Positions 14,449 to 21,793 of a DNA stretch of 35,187 nt are shown here, in pieces. The notes beneath the pieces were generated by a model that saw only the letters and a list, made by a program, of their open reading frames with translations, was not told the origin of the DNA and did not search any database. This stretch comes from Alphaproteobacteria bacterium CG1_02_46_17 (lineage in GTDB: Bacteria > Pseudomonadota > Alphaproteobacteria > Micavibrionales > Micavibrionaceae). How positions within the stretch are numbered: position 1 is the first letter of the stretch; every line of letters begins with the position of its first letter. The stretch is from assembly GCA_001871905.1 (NCBI GenBank), contig MNUG01000004.1, forward strand, positions 1 to 35,187, written 5' to 3'. The position numbers and the translations under genes were made by a program.

Positions 14449-14918
14449 CATCTGACGAGCTTATTGCTGTCCTTGTCCAAGAGATGAAACAGTTGGACGT
14501 TGATCTTATTGAAGACGACTATACCAACGCCGTAACTTCAGCGCAAAGAGAGACGTGGGCTCTTCCTATCACGGACGGGTTCAAACTTCACTGGGTTCAG
14601 GAACGGGCCAAGCGGCACCTGCTTTTCATGCTGGCTACCGGCAGGGCAAAAGACTTCAAGGTTAAGCAGTATTCGCTGAGTGAACGGTTTAGAAATCTCC
14701 GGGACCTTTGTAAAGATATGGACGCAGCTTTCAAGGCGATCAGGGACGAGTTCCCTGATGCGTTCCCGACTCTGAGCGACAGCGATATTAATGATTATGA
14801 ATTGTTTGGGTCTTATATTAATTCCGGATTCCAGTATGACGGGTCCGGGAAAGATACGACATACGAAATATCCAACTCCCCTGTTGTAACGCCGGCACCA
14901 GAATCTTATAACGAATAA
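14445..14918 (+). CDS. Putative head-tail connector (gp6-like adaptor)
   Basis: A 157-residue, mostly helical protein (TSDELIAVLVQEMKQLDVDL, TNAVTSAQRETWALPITDGF, KLHWVQERAKRHLLFMLATG, LRDLCKDMDAAFKAIRDEFP). All-helical adaptors of the gp6/gp15 type occupy this place in siphovirus genomes and sit under the portal. It overlaps its upstream neighbour by 4 bases. Assignment by position and predicted secondary structure. Confidence 0.55.
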   Translation: MTSDELIAVLVQEMKQLDVDLIEDDYTNAVTSAQRETWALPITDGFKLHWVQERAKRHLLFMLATGRAKDFKVKQYSLSERFRNLRDLCKDMDAAFKAIRDEFPDAFPTLSDSDINDYELFGSYINSGFQYDGSGKDTTYEISNSPVVTPAPESYNE

Positions 14919-14937
14919 CCGGGAAGGCTTTGTTTAA

Positions 14938-15567
14938 GTGGCCCTTGGCGATGAAATCAGAGATGTCCTGAAAACAGTTGGGACCAAGCTTTCGGTATAT
15001 GCTGGAGGGTCTGGCGAGTCCTTAGCCACTGAATACATCGATTATGATGTTAATATCAGAACCTCAAACCCTTTCCATCGCGAGTTTTTTTTAGAGACTA
15101 CCTTCCCATATGATTCGAAGGCGAGCGCAGGGGATGTGATAACGTTCGCTGTCACCGGCCAAAGCTTTGTTATTATGACAAAGACGCCGGTTATTTTTGA
15201 AAACGCTGTTATCGAAAATGATAACGTAGTTTATCGCTGTAATGTTTCCGGAGAACTTTTAAGACCGTCTCAGCAGATTAATCCAGATGCTCTTAATTCA
15301 GAAAATTATGTAAATGTATTTGCATCTGTGAGAAATCCATGCTACGGATTATTAACAGAATCAAACTACGACAACGACTGGGATGTACAGAAAGAGTTTG
15401 GGAATTATGCAAGACGTGAAATGTTCTTGTATGTTCCAAACGCAGTCGGGATTGAAATTGAAGATAGATACATGCCGATTTCTGGAGAATACTATAAAGT
15501 TGGGATCGTAAGGCGCAGGGTCTTCCCGGAAACGGACATTGCCATGTTGAGCGAGGATACGCGGTGA
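14938..15567 (+). CDS. Putative head closure/head-tail joining protein
   Basis: A 209-residue protein beginning GTG 14938, with GGGAAGG just upstream. The sequence alternates beta strands and loops (LSVYAGGSG, YDVNIRTSNPFHREFFLETTF, SAGDVITFAVTGQSFVIMTK, NVVYRCNVSGELLRPSQQI), with a C-terminal ISGEYYKVGIVRRRVFPETD close to the usual end of head-closure proteins. It is the last structural gene before the glycan cassette; tail genes resume at 21380. Confidence 0.55.
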   Translation: MALGDEIRDVLKTVGTKLSVYAGGSGESLATEYIDYDVNIRTSNPFHREFFLETTFPYDSKASAGDVITFAVTGQSFVIMTKTPVIFENAVIENDNVVYRCNVSGELLRPSQQINPDALNSENYVNVFASVRNPCYGLLTESNYDNDWDVQKEFGNYARREMFLYVPNAVGIEIEDRYMPISGEYYKVGIVRRRVFPETDIAMLSEDTR

Positions 15568-15647
15568 TAAAAAGATAGAAGCGATAGCTGATTCGCAAGA
15601 GGCGGATAGTCGCCATAAAAATTTAATACAATCATTCGAGGTGTGAA

Positions 15648-17810
15648 ATGAAAAACCTTCTTATAGTGGGAGAGAACCCATTTTCTACAACAGGCAACGC
15701 AAAGATGATGCGTTATATCCTGACTACCATAGACACAAGGCAATATTGTGTCCACATTTTCAGTATTGATACGGCTGAACCAGATCCGATTGCAGTCATA
15801 TCTCGCCCTATTCCTTTCCCTTTTATTTCTTCCCTGTGCCACCGTCGTGGCAATTATATGTCTCCCTACGGATCTCACCGAATCATTGAGATACTTTCCA
15901 GAAAGCAGTTCGACTTAGTGCTTTTTGTCGGGGTTGACATCTGGCTATATGCCGACATCTATAAAACATTAAACGAACTCAAACAGAAAAATAAATTCTT
16001 ATGGGGTGGGTTGTTCCCTTATGATCAGCAAATAGTTCGAGAAGACTGGGTTAAATGGTTTAATATGGCAGATTTCCCATGTGTATACTCTCAGTTCGGG
16101 TATAAACTTTTAAAAGACCATGTTGAAAATATCAGATACTTTAGGCCCGGGATCCCTTACCCGAACTTTTTCCTTCCAGCGAAAGAAGACGCAGTGGCCG
16201 ATATGAGGGCCATGTATTTTGAGAAAGTCCCGAAAAATGCTATTATCTTTGGCTTTTTTGGCGCGAACCAATTCCGCAAAGACCCGCAAAAACTGATACA
16301 AGCACTCGCGCTTCTCAGGAAAGACATTGATGTCGTAAACAAGGGAGTTGACGTCAGGCTTTACATGCACACGCAGGATATAAGTAGTGGCGTTTTTAAT
16401 CTTACCCAAACAGCGATCGACTGCGGACTTGGAAGCAATGGAGAGTTGCTTATCAAGAACGACCTGGACTGGTTCACTGATGCCCAGATTGCAGAGCTTG
16501 TCCACTCTGTTGATTGCGTTATAAATTGCTCTATGCAGGAGGGTTTGAGTTGGACCGTGATTGAGGCTATGTCTGCCGGCAGGCCGGTTATTGCCTCAAG
16601 ATCAACGTCTCATATCGAGCTTCTGGAGGGGACAAAAAACTTATTGGTGAGATGCGAAAGCGATTCATCCCTTCCAGTGATTACCAATACCGGCAGATCG
16701 TTCGTTCCGACCAAGGCGTGTGATGTGTCAGATATTTATTTCGCGATGAAAAAAGTGGCACTCAATGATGTCTATCGTGCCAGTATGGGCGAATCCGGAC
16801 GGCAAAAGTATTTGCAATGGGAAAAAGGCTGCACCAAGATTACCAACCTTCTTAATATGGTGGTGGCAGATGCTGAGAAGCCGATCGTCGTAAAGCGAAC
16901 GACTGTTGAGAAAAAGATATTGTTCGCCCAGCACTCTTCAGCCGGCGATGTCTTTATGACGACCAAGGCGCTGAAGGGATTGAAGGATCGGCACCCTGGA
17001 TTGCCGCTGGTGTATATGACACAGAAGAAATATCAGGATATACTTGTCGACAATCCGAACGTGGACGAGATCATTGACTGGGACGAAAGCCATTTATATA
17101 ATAAATACCAGTTCACCTATAACCCGCATGGGGATCGGATTTTGCCAGGGCACTGGGGCCGGAACTCGAATTCTTTGTTGAGCGATTTTTACTGGAAGAT
17201 CCTTGGTGTCCCGAATGGCGGGTTTTTTATTGAGCTTGTTCAGCCGAACATGTTCATGCTGGACGAGGAATATGGGTACATCAAAAGTATCGGTGGATGG
17301 CATCCGCCAAAAGACGAACCGAAAGAAATTGTTATCGTCCACACAACAGGCGGAGACCCTGAGTTCAGGACATATAAATATATGGGAGATGTATGCTCCA
17401 CGCTGCGAGAGATTAATAAATATATCACCGTCCAGGTCGGCGGAGAAAACGATTATCCTGCCGGAGCCGATATCGATTTAAGTGGTAAGCTATCTTTCAG
17501 GGAAACTGCATGGGTGATGTCTAAAGCGTCCCTCGCTGTAACGGTTGATTCTTTTATCAGTCACCTTGCCGGCGCTTTAGGCATCAGCCAGGTTTGCTTA
17601 TTTGGTTCTGGGAATTATTTCGTGGTTAAGCCGGATCAAGTCGGAGGGGAACTGATTTGCTTAAACCAGGATTATTTGAAATATTGTACGGGTTTGGGGC
17701 CCTGTAGTGGAGCTGTGAAAGATTGTCCGGTAAAATGTTGCGGACGGCACAGCCCGGAGGATATTCTGAAAGCAATCGATTTAATCGAAAACAGGAGGGC
17801 CGTAAAATGA
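15648..17810 (+). CDS. Bifunctional glycosyltransferase: GT4 domain fused to GT9 heptosyltransferase-like domain
   Basis: A 720-residue two-domain glycosyltransferase. Residues about 1-405 are a GT-B fold family-4-like domain: FGFFGANQFRKDPQKLIQAL marks the linker region, and NCSMQEGLSWTVIEAMSAGRP with the E-x7-E pair (about 298-306) is the nucleotide-sugar site. Residues about 420-715 are a GT9-like domain: KILFAQHSSAGDVFMTTKAL (about 422-441), IVIVHTTGGDPEFR (about 562), TVDSFISHLAGALG (Asp near 633), and a Cys-rich end GPCSGAVKDCPVKCCGRHSP typical of heptosyltransferases. GT9 enzymes use ADP-heptose, and a nucleotidyltransferase of the ADP-heptose type lies downstream. GAGGTG precedes ATG 15648. 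The stop overlaps the next start by 4 bases. Confidence 0.85.
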   Translation: MKNLLIVGENPFSTTGNAKMMRYILTTIDTRQYCVHIFSIDTAEPDPIAVISRPIPFPFISSLCHRRGNYMSPYGSHRIIEILSRKQFDLVLFVGVDIWLYADIYKTLNELKQKNKFLWGGLFPYDQQIVREDWVKWFNMADFPCVYSQFGYKLLKDHVENIRYFRPGIPYPNFFLPAKEDAVADMRAMYFEKVPKNAIIFGFFGANQFRKDPQKLIQALALLRKDIDVVNKGVDVRLYMHTQDISSGVFNLTQTAIDCGLGSNGELLIKNDLDWFTDAQIAELVHSVDCVINCSMQEGLSWTVIEAMSAGRPVIASRSTSHIELLEGTKNLLVRCESDSSLPVITNTGRSFVPTKACDVSDIYFAMKKVALNDVYRASMGESGRQKYLQWEKGCTKITNLLNMVVADAEKPIVVKRTTVEKKILFAQHSSAGDVFMTTKALKGLKDRHPGLPLVYMTQKKYQDILVDNPNVDEIIDWDESHLYNKYQFTYNPHGDRILPGHWGRNSNSLLSDFYWKILGVPNGGFFIELVQPNMFMLDEEYGYIKSIGGWHPPKDEPKEIVIVHTTGGDPEFRTYKYMGDVCSTLREINKYITVQVGGENDYPAGADIDLSGKLSFRETAWVMSKASLAVTVDSFISHLAGALGISQVCLFGSGNYFVVKPDQVGGELICLNQDYLKYCTGLGPCSGAVKDCPVKCCGRHSPEDILKAIDLIENRRAVK

Positions 17811-18499
17811 AAAGCCTTGTGCTATGCTCAAATATGCAAGATGAAGAGCCTGAGATTGTTGATTGGATGACAATGGCGCGGCGGATAGCAGATGCCGGGA
17901 TCATTATTGTGGATTCCGGATCTAAAGACAATACCGTCCAGATTGCAAGAGACATGGGGGCTATTGTTATCGAAAATGATATCATCAAAACGGAAGGGTA
18001 CGGTCCTGCCAGAAACCATTTAATGGACATGGCCCGGGAGCATTTCCCGGAAGCGGGGTGGATGATGTTCCTTGACGCAGACGAACGTATCATCCCTGAA
18101 GAATGGCATAATTTAAGATGTGTCAAAGATTATCTGATGGACCAGTATGATGCAGTCGGGTTTCCAAGAATCGATTGGCACGACAGGGCCATGACAAAGG
18201 CTGAAAATGTTTACCAAGTCGCCCCGGATTGGCAATGCCGGATGATCAGGTTATCATCAAAAGCACGATATGCCAGGAAACTGCATGAGCAGTTGAGCGG
18301 AATGAAGCAGATATATGTTGATTTGAATTTGCCGAAAATTAATCATTTTCATCGTTGCGCGGCGCCAGGGAAGAGGGCTCAGGTTGGTATTTTGTGCGCG
18401 AAGCTGCATACTGAGGATACAGAGTTCGGAAATACATACCCAAAACATCCCAGCGAAGAAAAGTATTACAATCTTTACAAGAAGGGGGGTTTGTTATGA
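17807..18499 (+). CDS. Family 2 glycosyltransferase (WaaE/KdtX-like)
   Basis: A 230-residue GT-A fold enzyme. IIIVDSGSKDNTVQIARDMGA (about 32-52) is the nucleotide-binding loop, EGYGPARNHLMDMA (63-76) the sugar site, and MMFLDADERI with D90-A-D92 the metal-binding motif. The sequence resembles LPS core glucosyltransferases of the WaaE kind, which act with heptosyltransferases. ATG 17807 overlaps the previous stop (ATGA), so translation is coupled. It probably adds a hexose to the glycan made by the cassette. The acceptor is unknown. Confidence 0.85.
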   Translation: MKSLVLCSNMQDEEPEIVDWMTMARRIADAGIIIVDSGSKDNTVQIARDMGAIVIENDIIKTEGYGPARNHLMDMAREHFPEAGWMMFLDADERIIPEEWHNLRCVKDYLMDQYDAVGFPRIDWHDRAMTKAENVYQVAPDWQCRMIRLSSKARYARKLHEQLSGMKQIYVDLNLPKINHFHRCAAPGKRAQVGILCAKLHTEDTEFGNTYPKHPSEEKYYNLYKKGGLL

Positions 18500-19449
18500 C
18501 CAACAAAATTCAGCAATTCACATCCACCGGATCTAAGTTGTTATTTCATCCGGATTTCATCGACAACGTAAGGCAAACCAATCTGTTGCTGCCGATTTCT
18601 ATTCAACTCGCGCCAACGTCGATTTGCAATCTAAGCTGCTCTTTCTGCTCCAACAGAAACCGACAGACGAATGAATCGTTATTATTTGACGCGGTTAAAT
18701 TTGTGCTGGGCACATATAACGATCTCGGAGCTAAGACAGTAGAGATCACCGGGGGCGGCGAGCCGACGCTTTACCATGCGATTAATGAAACCATAACGTA
18801 TGCGAATGCGAAAGGCTACCAGGTCGGGCTTATTACGAACGGGACAGGCTTTGGCCGGCTTTCCAAAGAGACAATCCAGATGTTGAAGTGGGTCCGGATA
18901 TCAATGAACGTCCTGGATTATCGAGACGGAATTGACATCCCAAAACTGCCTAAAGCCCTGACTCTCGGATTCAGTTATGTTATGAACGCCGATACCAGGA
19001 TGGATGAGATTAAAATAACGCTTGATCGTTACATCAAAGAGCATAAGCCGGCATATGTCCGGATTGTCTCAGACTGCCGAACCGACTGGAAGACGCAGCA
19101 GAAGAACAATCAAATATTTGGAGCCTTAATTAAGGAGTGGGGCAGCCCATATTTCTACCAGCCGAAAGAGTTCCACAAGCCGAATGAATGCTGGTGGCGC
19201 TATGTGAAGCCGTTTATTTTGCATGATTCTTTTGTATATCCATGCAGTTCTATCGTTTTAAACTCTGGGTCAGAAGAACGGTTCCATGAAAAATTCAGAT
19301 GGATGAAGATCGATGATATCCCTATGGCATATAGCGGCATGAAGCAGGCACCATTTAACTCCAGGAACTGTGACCACTGTGTTTTCTCTGCACAGAACGC
19401 CCTTGTCGGGTCTTTGATGCATCCAAATGGAATGGAGATGTTCGTATGA
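18496..19449 (+). CDS. Radical SAM enzyme in glycan cassette
   Basis: A 317-residue radical SAM protein. CNLSCSFC (Cys 44, 48, 51) is the [4Fe-4S] cluster motif, and VEITGGGEPTLYHAI follows as the SAM-binding GGEP-type motif. A C-terminal cysteine set (YPCSSIVLN, NCDHCVFSAQNALV) suggests an auxiliary cluster of the SPASM/twitch kind. The sequence resembles radical SAM proteins of surface-polysaccharide loci rather than the anaerobic ribonucleotide reductase activases usual in phages. Overlap with both neighbours (ATGA) ties it to sugar metabolism; sugar epimerisation, oxidation or methyl transfer are all possible. It requires iron-sulfur chemistry and therefore probably an anaerobic or microaerobic host. 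Confidence 0.85.
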   Translation: MTNKIQQFTSTGSKLLFHPDFIDNVRQTNLLLPISIQLAPTSICNLSCSFCSNRNRQTNESLLFDAVKFVLGTYNDLGAKTVEITGGGEPTLYHAINETITYANAKGYQVGLITNGTGFGRLSKETIQMLKWVRISMNVLDYRDGIDIPKLPKALTLGFSYVMNADTRMDEIKITLDRYIKEHKPAYVRIVSDCRTDWKTQQKNNQIFGALIKEWGSPYFYQPKEFHKPNECWWRYVKPFILHDSFVYPCSSIVLNSGSEERFHEKFRWMKIDDIPMAYSGMKQAPFNSRNCDHCVFSAQNALVGSLMHPNGMEMFV

Positions 19450-20180
19450 CGACTGTGTTCACAAACGGTTGTTTCGACGTGCTCCATGCCGGCCATGTTG
19501 CCTTATTTGAAAAGGCGAGGGCTTTCGGTGATAAATTAATCGTTGGTGTTAATTCTGATTTTTCGGTACGTAAAATCAAAGGAAAGAACCGGCCAATCTT
19601 TAAAGAAGCTAACCGTGTGGCCGTGTTGAAAGCCATAAGATATATCGATCAGGTGGTCGTTTTTGATGATCCAGATCCGCTGGAGCTTATCCATAAAATT
19701 CGTCCGGACGTTTTGGTGAAAGGCAGTGATTGGACTGAGGGACAAATCATCGGGGGAGATTTTGTCCGCAGCTATGGCGGGAGGGTCGAGATCGTTCAGG
19801 CATATCCAGGAGTATCCACGACTTCGGTTGTGAGGGATGTCCTGGATGATCTCTTTTCTAAAGCGTTCTGCTTTGATATTGACGGTGTGATAGCAACGAC
19901 ATTTTGCGGAAGCAATTATGCGCAGGCGCAGCCTATCCGATCCCATATCAATATCATAAACTATCTGCATCGCAACGGAGCCATCGTGCATCTTTACACT
20001 GCCCGGGGCGGGAGTTCAGGAATTGACTGGAGTGAATATACCGGGAGGCAGATGGAAGAATGGGGTGTTGAATACGACAAGCTCGTGTTTAATAAGCCGT
20101 CAGCGGATTATTATGTGGATGATAAAATGATTTCAATGCGGGATTTGTGGCGATGGATGCCGAAAGGGGTGGCGGATTGA
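19446..20180 (+). CDS. HldE C-domain-like nucleotidyltransferase fused to HAD phosphatase
   Basis: A 244-residue fusion. Residues 1-135 are a cytidylyltransferase-fold enzyme of the HldE/RfaE C-terminal type: TNGCFDVLHAGH (H14-A-G-H17), GVNSDFSVRKIKGKNRP, RPDVLVKGSDWTEGQIIGGD, GGRVEIVQAYPGVSTTSVV. In LPS synthesis this domain makes ADP-heptose from heptose 1-phosphate. Residues 140-235 are a small HAD domain: FCFDIDGVIA with D144-x-D146, LYTARG (Thr185), NKPSADYY (Lys217), VDDK (225-226). HAD phosphatases act one step earlier in that pathway (GmhB-type), though this one lacks a GmhB zinc-cysteine signature. No sugar kinase or isomerase is present, so the phage would draw on host heptose phosphates. 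It is coupled by ATGA upstream and TTGA downstream. Confidence 0.85.
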   Translation: MTTVFTNGCFDVLHAGHVALFEKARAFGDKLIVGVNSDFSVRKIKGKNRPIFKEANRVAVLKAIRYIDQVVVFDDPDPLELIHKIRPDVLVKGSDWTEGQIIGGDFVRSYGGRVEIVQAYPGVSTTSVVRDVLDDLFSKAFCFDIDGVIATTFCGSNYAQAQPIRSHINIINYLHRNGAIVHLYTARGGSSGIDWSEYTGRQMEEWGVEYDKLVFNKPSADYYVDDKMISMRDLWRWMPKGVAD

Positions 20181-20520
20181 GACTCCATATCGGCCCGGGC
20201 ATAAATTATCGCCAGGATGGGAAAACGTTGATATCTTTAGCAATATCAAGGCAGACCTTTACAACAGTGCCTTGGCTTTGCTGTATCCAAGAGAGACATT
20301 TGAGATTGTTTATGCTTCGCACATTCTTGAACATTGCAGCTGGCATATTATCATGTTGGCCTTAACCCATTGACGGGATCTTCTGGTTCCAGGTGGAATT
20401 CTCAGGATTGCAGTTCCAAATTTCGCGGCCATTTGCGATAGGTACAAAGAAACCGGAGACATTGTGGAGGTCAGATGGTTGATGGCTCTGAGTCTGACAT
20501 TTCATAAATCACACGGCAGG
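20177..20520 (+). pseudogene. Broken SAM-dependent methyltransferase (frameshift plus nonsense codon, 3' end lost)
   Basis: Starts TTG 20177, overlapping the previous stop (TTGA). It reads LRLHIGPGINYRQ, the family opening, then loses frame near 20214-20217 through an apparent one-base deletion. It resumes one frame over with GWENVDIFSNIKADLYNSAL, FEIVYASHILEHCSWHII, hits TGA 20371-20373 where the family usually has Trp (LTH*RDLLV), and goes on PGGILRIAVPNFAAICDRYKETGDIVE. After about 20515 the methyltransferase similarity ends in a hairpin-rich element. Such SAM methyltransferases are common in polysaccharide clusters. Two lesions plus a lost C-terminus make it non-functional, unless one lesion is a sequencing error. 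Confidence 0.75.
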
Positions 20521-20523
20521 AAA

Positions 20524-20711
20524 CTCCCTGCTTTAGCTGGGAGAGGAATGCTGGCCGGAATATCCGGCAAAATTACTTGGACGCTACATGCTATCCAGGT
20601 AGCGGCTCAGTCAATAGCCGTATCGTAGCGCACGATGATGCCAAAGCCCCTTATGAGGAATTGCGGCGGAGTGCAGTTACAAGCCGCCAGCTTTAGCTGG
20701 CGGTAGTTGAC
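20524..20711 (+). mobile_element. Hairpin-rich non-coding element, possible IS200/IS605-type end or omega-RNA-like remnant
   Basis: This gene-free stretch folds strongly. Hairpin 1: CTCCCTGCT/AGCTGGGAG (20524-20543). Hairpin 2: GCCGGA/TCCGGC (20554-20568). Hairpin 3: CGCTAC/GTAGCG (20582-20604). Hairpin 4: ATCGT/ACGAT (20622-20636). Hairpin 5: CCGCCAGCT/AGCTGGCGG (20684-20703), followed by TAGTTGAC (20704-20711). Hairpins 1 and 5 share GCTTTAGCTGG. Terminal TTTA-loop hairpins followed by such a short motif resemble the ends of IS200/IS605 elements, whose right end encodes the TnpB guide RNA. No transposase or TnpB is present, so this would be a remnant or a non-autonomous element. Insertion would explain the lost 3' end of the methyltransferase. 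The family is from memory; the hairpins are seen. Confidence 0.4.
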
Positions 20712-20741
20712 AGATTAACAACTGCTATGGAGGCAGAATCG

Positions 20742-21362
20742 ATGACAGGTTATGACGAGGACTATTACGAAAGAGGGGTTGAAACCGGGAAGAGCTGCTA
20801 TACGTCGTATCGATGGATTCCCGAACTGACGATCCCGATGGCTATGACAATGGTGGATTTTTTGGGCATCCAGCGGGGCCAGTCGGTTCTGGAGATCGGA
20901 TGCGCCAAGGGCTTTCTCGTGAAGGCGCTGAGGCTTCTGTACCGTGACGCGTGGGGTTATGATGTCAGCAGCTATGCGATCACCCATTGCGACCCGGAGG
21001 TTAAGGAGTTTTGCTCGCAGTCCTCGGCCATGCTCAACCAAAGAACCTGGGATTTTTGCATCGCAAAAGATGTGTTTGAGCATATCCGGGAGGAAGAATT
21101 GCCCGGGTTTTTGCAGCAGATTCACGCAAAGAAGCTTTTCGCAGTGATCCCTTTAGGCGAGAATAAAAGGTTCTATGCTGAGGCGAACAATTTTGACAAA
21201 ACCCATGTGATATGCCAGCCAACATTATGGTGGAAAGAGATGTTTATGGAGAACAGGTGGACGCCCGAAAGGAGTATGTGGCGAGTAGAGGGCATAAAGG
21301 ACAGTTATTATAAAGACAATCCTTTTGCTCACGGGTTTTTTTTGTTGACCTCTAATAAATAG
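20742..21362 (+). CDS. SAM-dependent class I methyltransferase
   Basis: A 206-residue Rossmann-fold methyltransferase. VLEIGCAKGFLVKAL (about 49-63) is motif I (SAM glycine loop), GYDVSSYAITHC motif II, and TWDFCIAKDVFEHIREEEL the acidic motif region. The C-terminal half (FAVIPLGENKRFYAEANNFDKTH, WWKEMF) resembles glycan-cluster methyltransferases. ATG 20742 is chosen because GGAGG lies 8 bases upstream (20729-20733); ATG 20727 is 15 bases earlier with no such signal. It ends in TAG. Last gene of the glycan cassette; it probably methylates a sugar or lipid-linked intermediate. Confidence 0.8.
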   Translation: MTGYDEDYYERGVETGKSCYTSYRWIPELTIPMAMTMVDFLGIQRGQSVLEIGCAKGFLVKALRLLYRDAWGYDVSSYAITHCDPEVKEFCSQSSAMLNQRTWDFCIAKDVFEHIREEELPGFLQQIHAKKLFAVIPLGENKRFYAEANNFDKTHVICQPTLWWKEMFMENRWTPERSMWRVEGIKDSYYKDNPFAHGFFLLTSNK

Positions 21363-21379
21363 CTGAGTATATATAAATT

Positions 21380-21793
21380 ATGGAAATTTTTATCCTTCCA
21401 TCAGGGAGCGGAACCGCGGATATTATGAGGGCTAAGGCATCAACCATATCGTTTGCAAACAGGCTTAGACTGGTCAAATCTTTGGCCGGGATTAAGGCGG
21501 TGGAGGTCCAACGAGGCTGGTACATGGTTCTGTATGATAACGAGTTCGTGGATGACAACCTTGCGAAAGCCATCCCGGTTTATATGCAAAGCGATTTTGA
21601 GGTCCTTGAATGTTTCAAAAGAACCGAATTTGGTACTGGCTACCAGAAGCTGGCGATTTCTCCAAGGATATTTAATAAGAAAATTAAGCTGTCGGGCAAC
21701 TCTTTAATCCCGGCCCATTACGAGAAGTTGAAAGCCACCAAGATTCTTGACGGATGGATTGAGGAAAATGTTCACGCTGTCGATAGAAGTTAA
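21380..21793 (+). CDS. Hypothetical protein at the start of the tail module
   Basis: A 137-residue protein, unknown. It starts MEIFILPSGSGTADIMRAKAST, contains VEVQRGWYMVLYDNEFVDDN and FKRTEFGTGYQKLAISPRIFNK. No Shine-Dalgarno is visible before ATG 21380 (AT-rich TATATATAAATT). It overlaps the next gene by 26 bases. Position suggests head-tail or tail completion. Whether it belongs to the glycan cassette or the tail module is unclear. Confidence 0.5.
   Translation: MEIFILPSGSGTADIMRAKASTISFANRLRLVKSLAGIKAVEVQRGWYMVLYDNEFVDDNLAKAIPVYMQSDFEVLECFKRTEFGTGYQKLAISPRIFNKKIKLSGNSLIPAHYEKLKATKILDGWIEENVHAVDRS

Noticed and set aside
20371-20373. TGA read as Trp, suggesting an alternative genetic code
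   Set aside because: TGA ends many genes here, for example the methyltransferase at 3861-3863 and the gene ending at 18499; TAA and TAG are also normal stops. A frameshift in the same gene supports decay.
20524-20711. Diversity-generating retroelement (hairpin after a variable gene)
   Set aside because: No reverse transcriptase and no template/variable repeat pair was seen; the hairpin number and the missing gene end fit a transposon-type remnant better.
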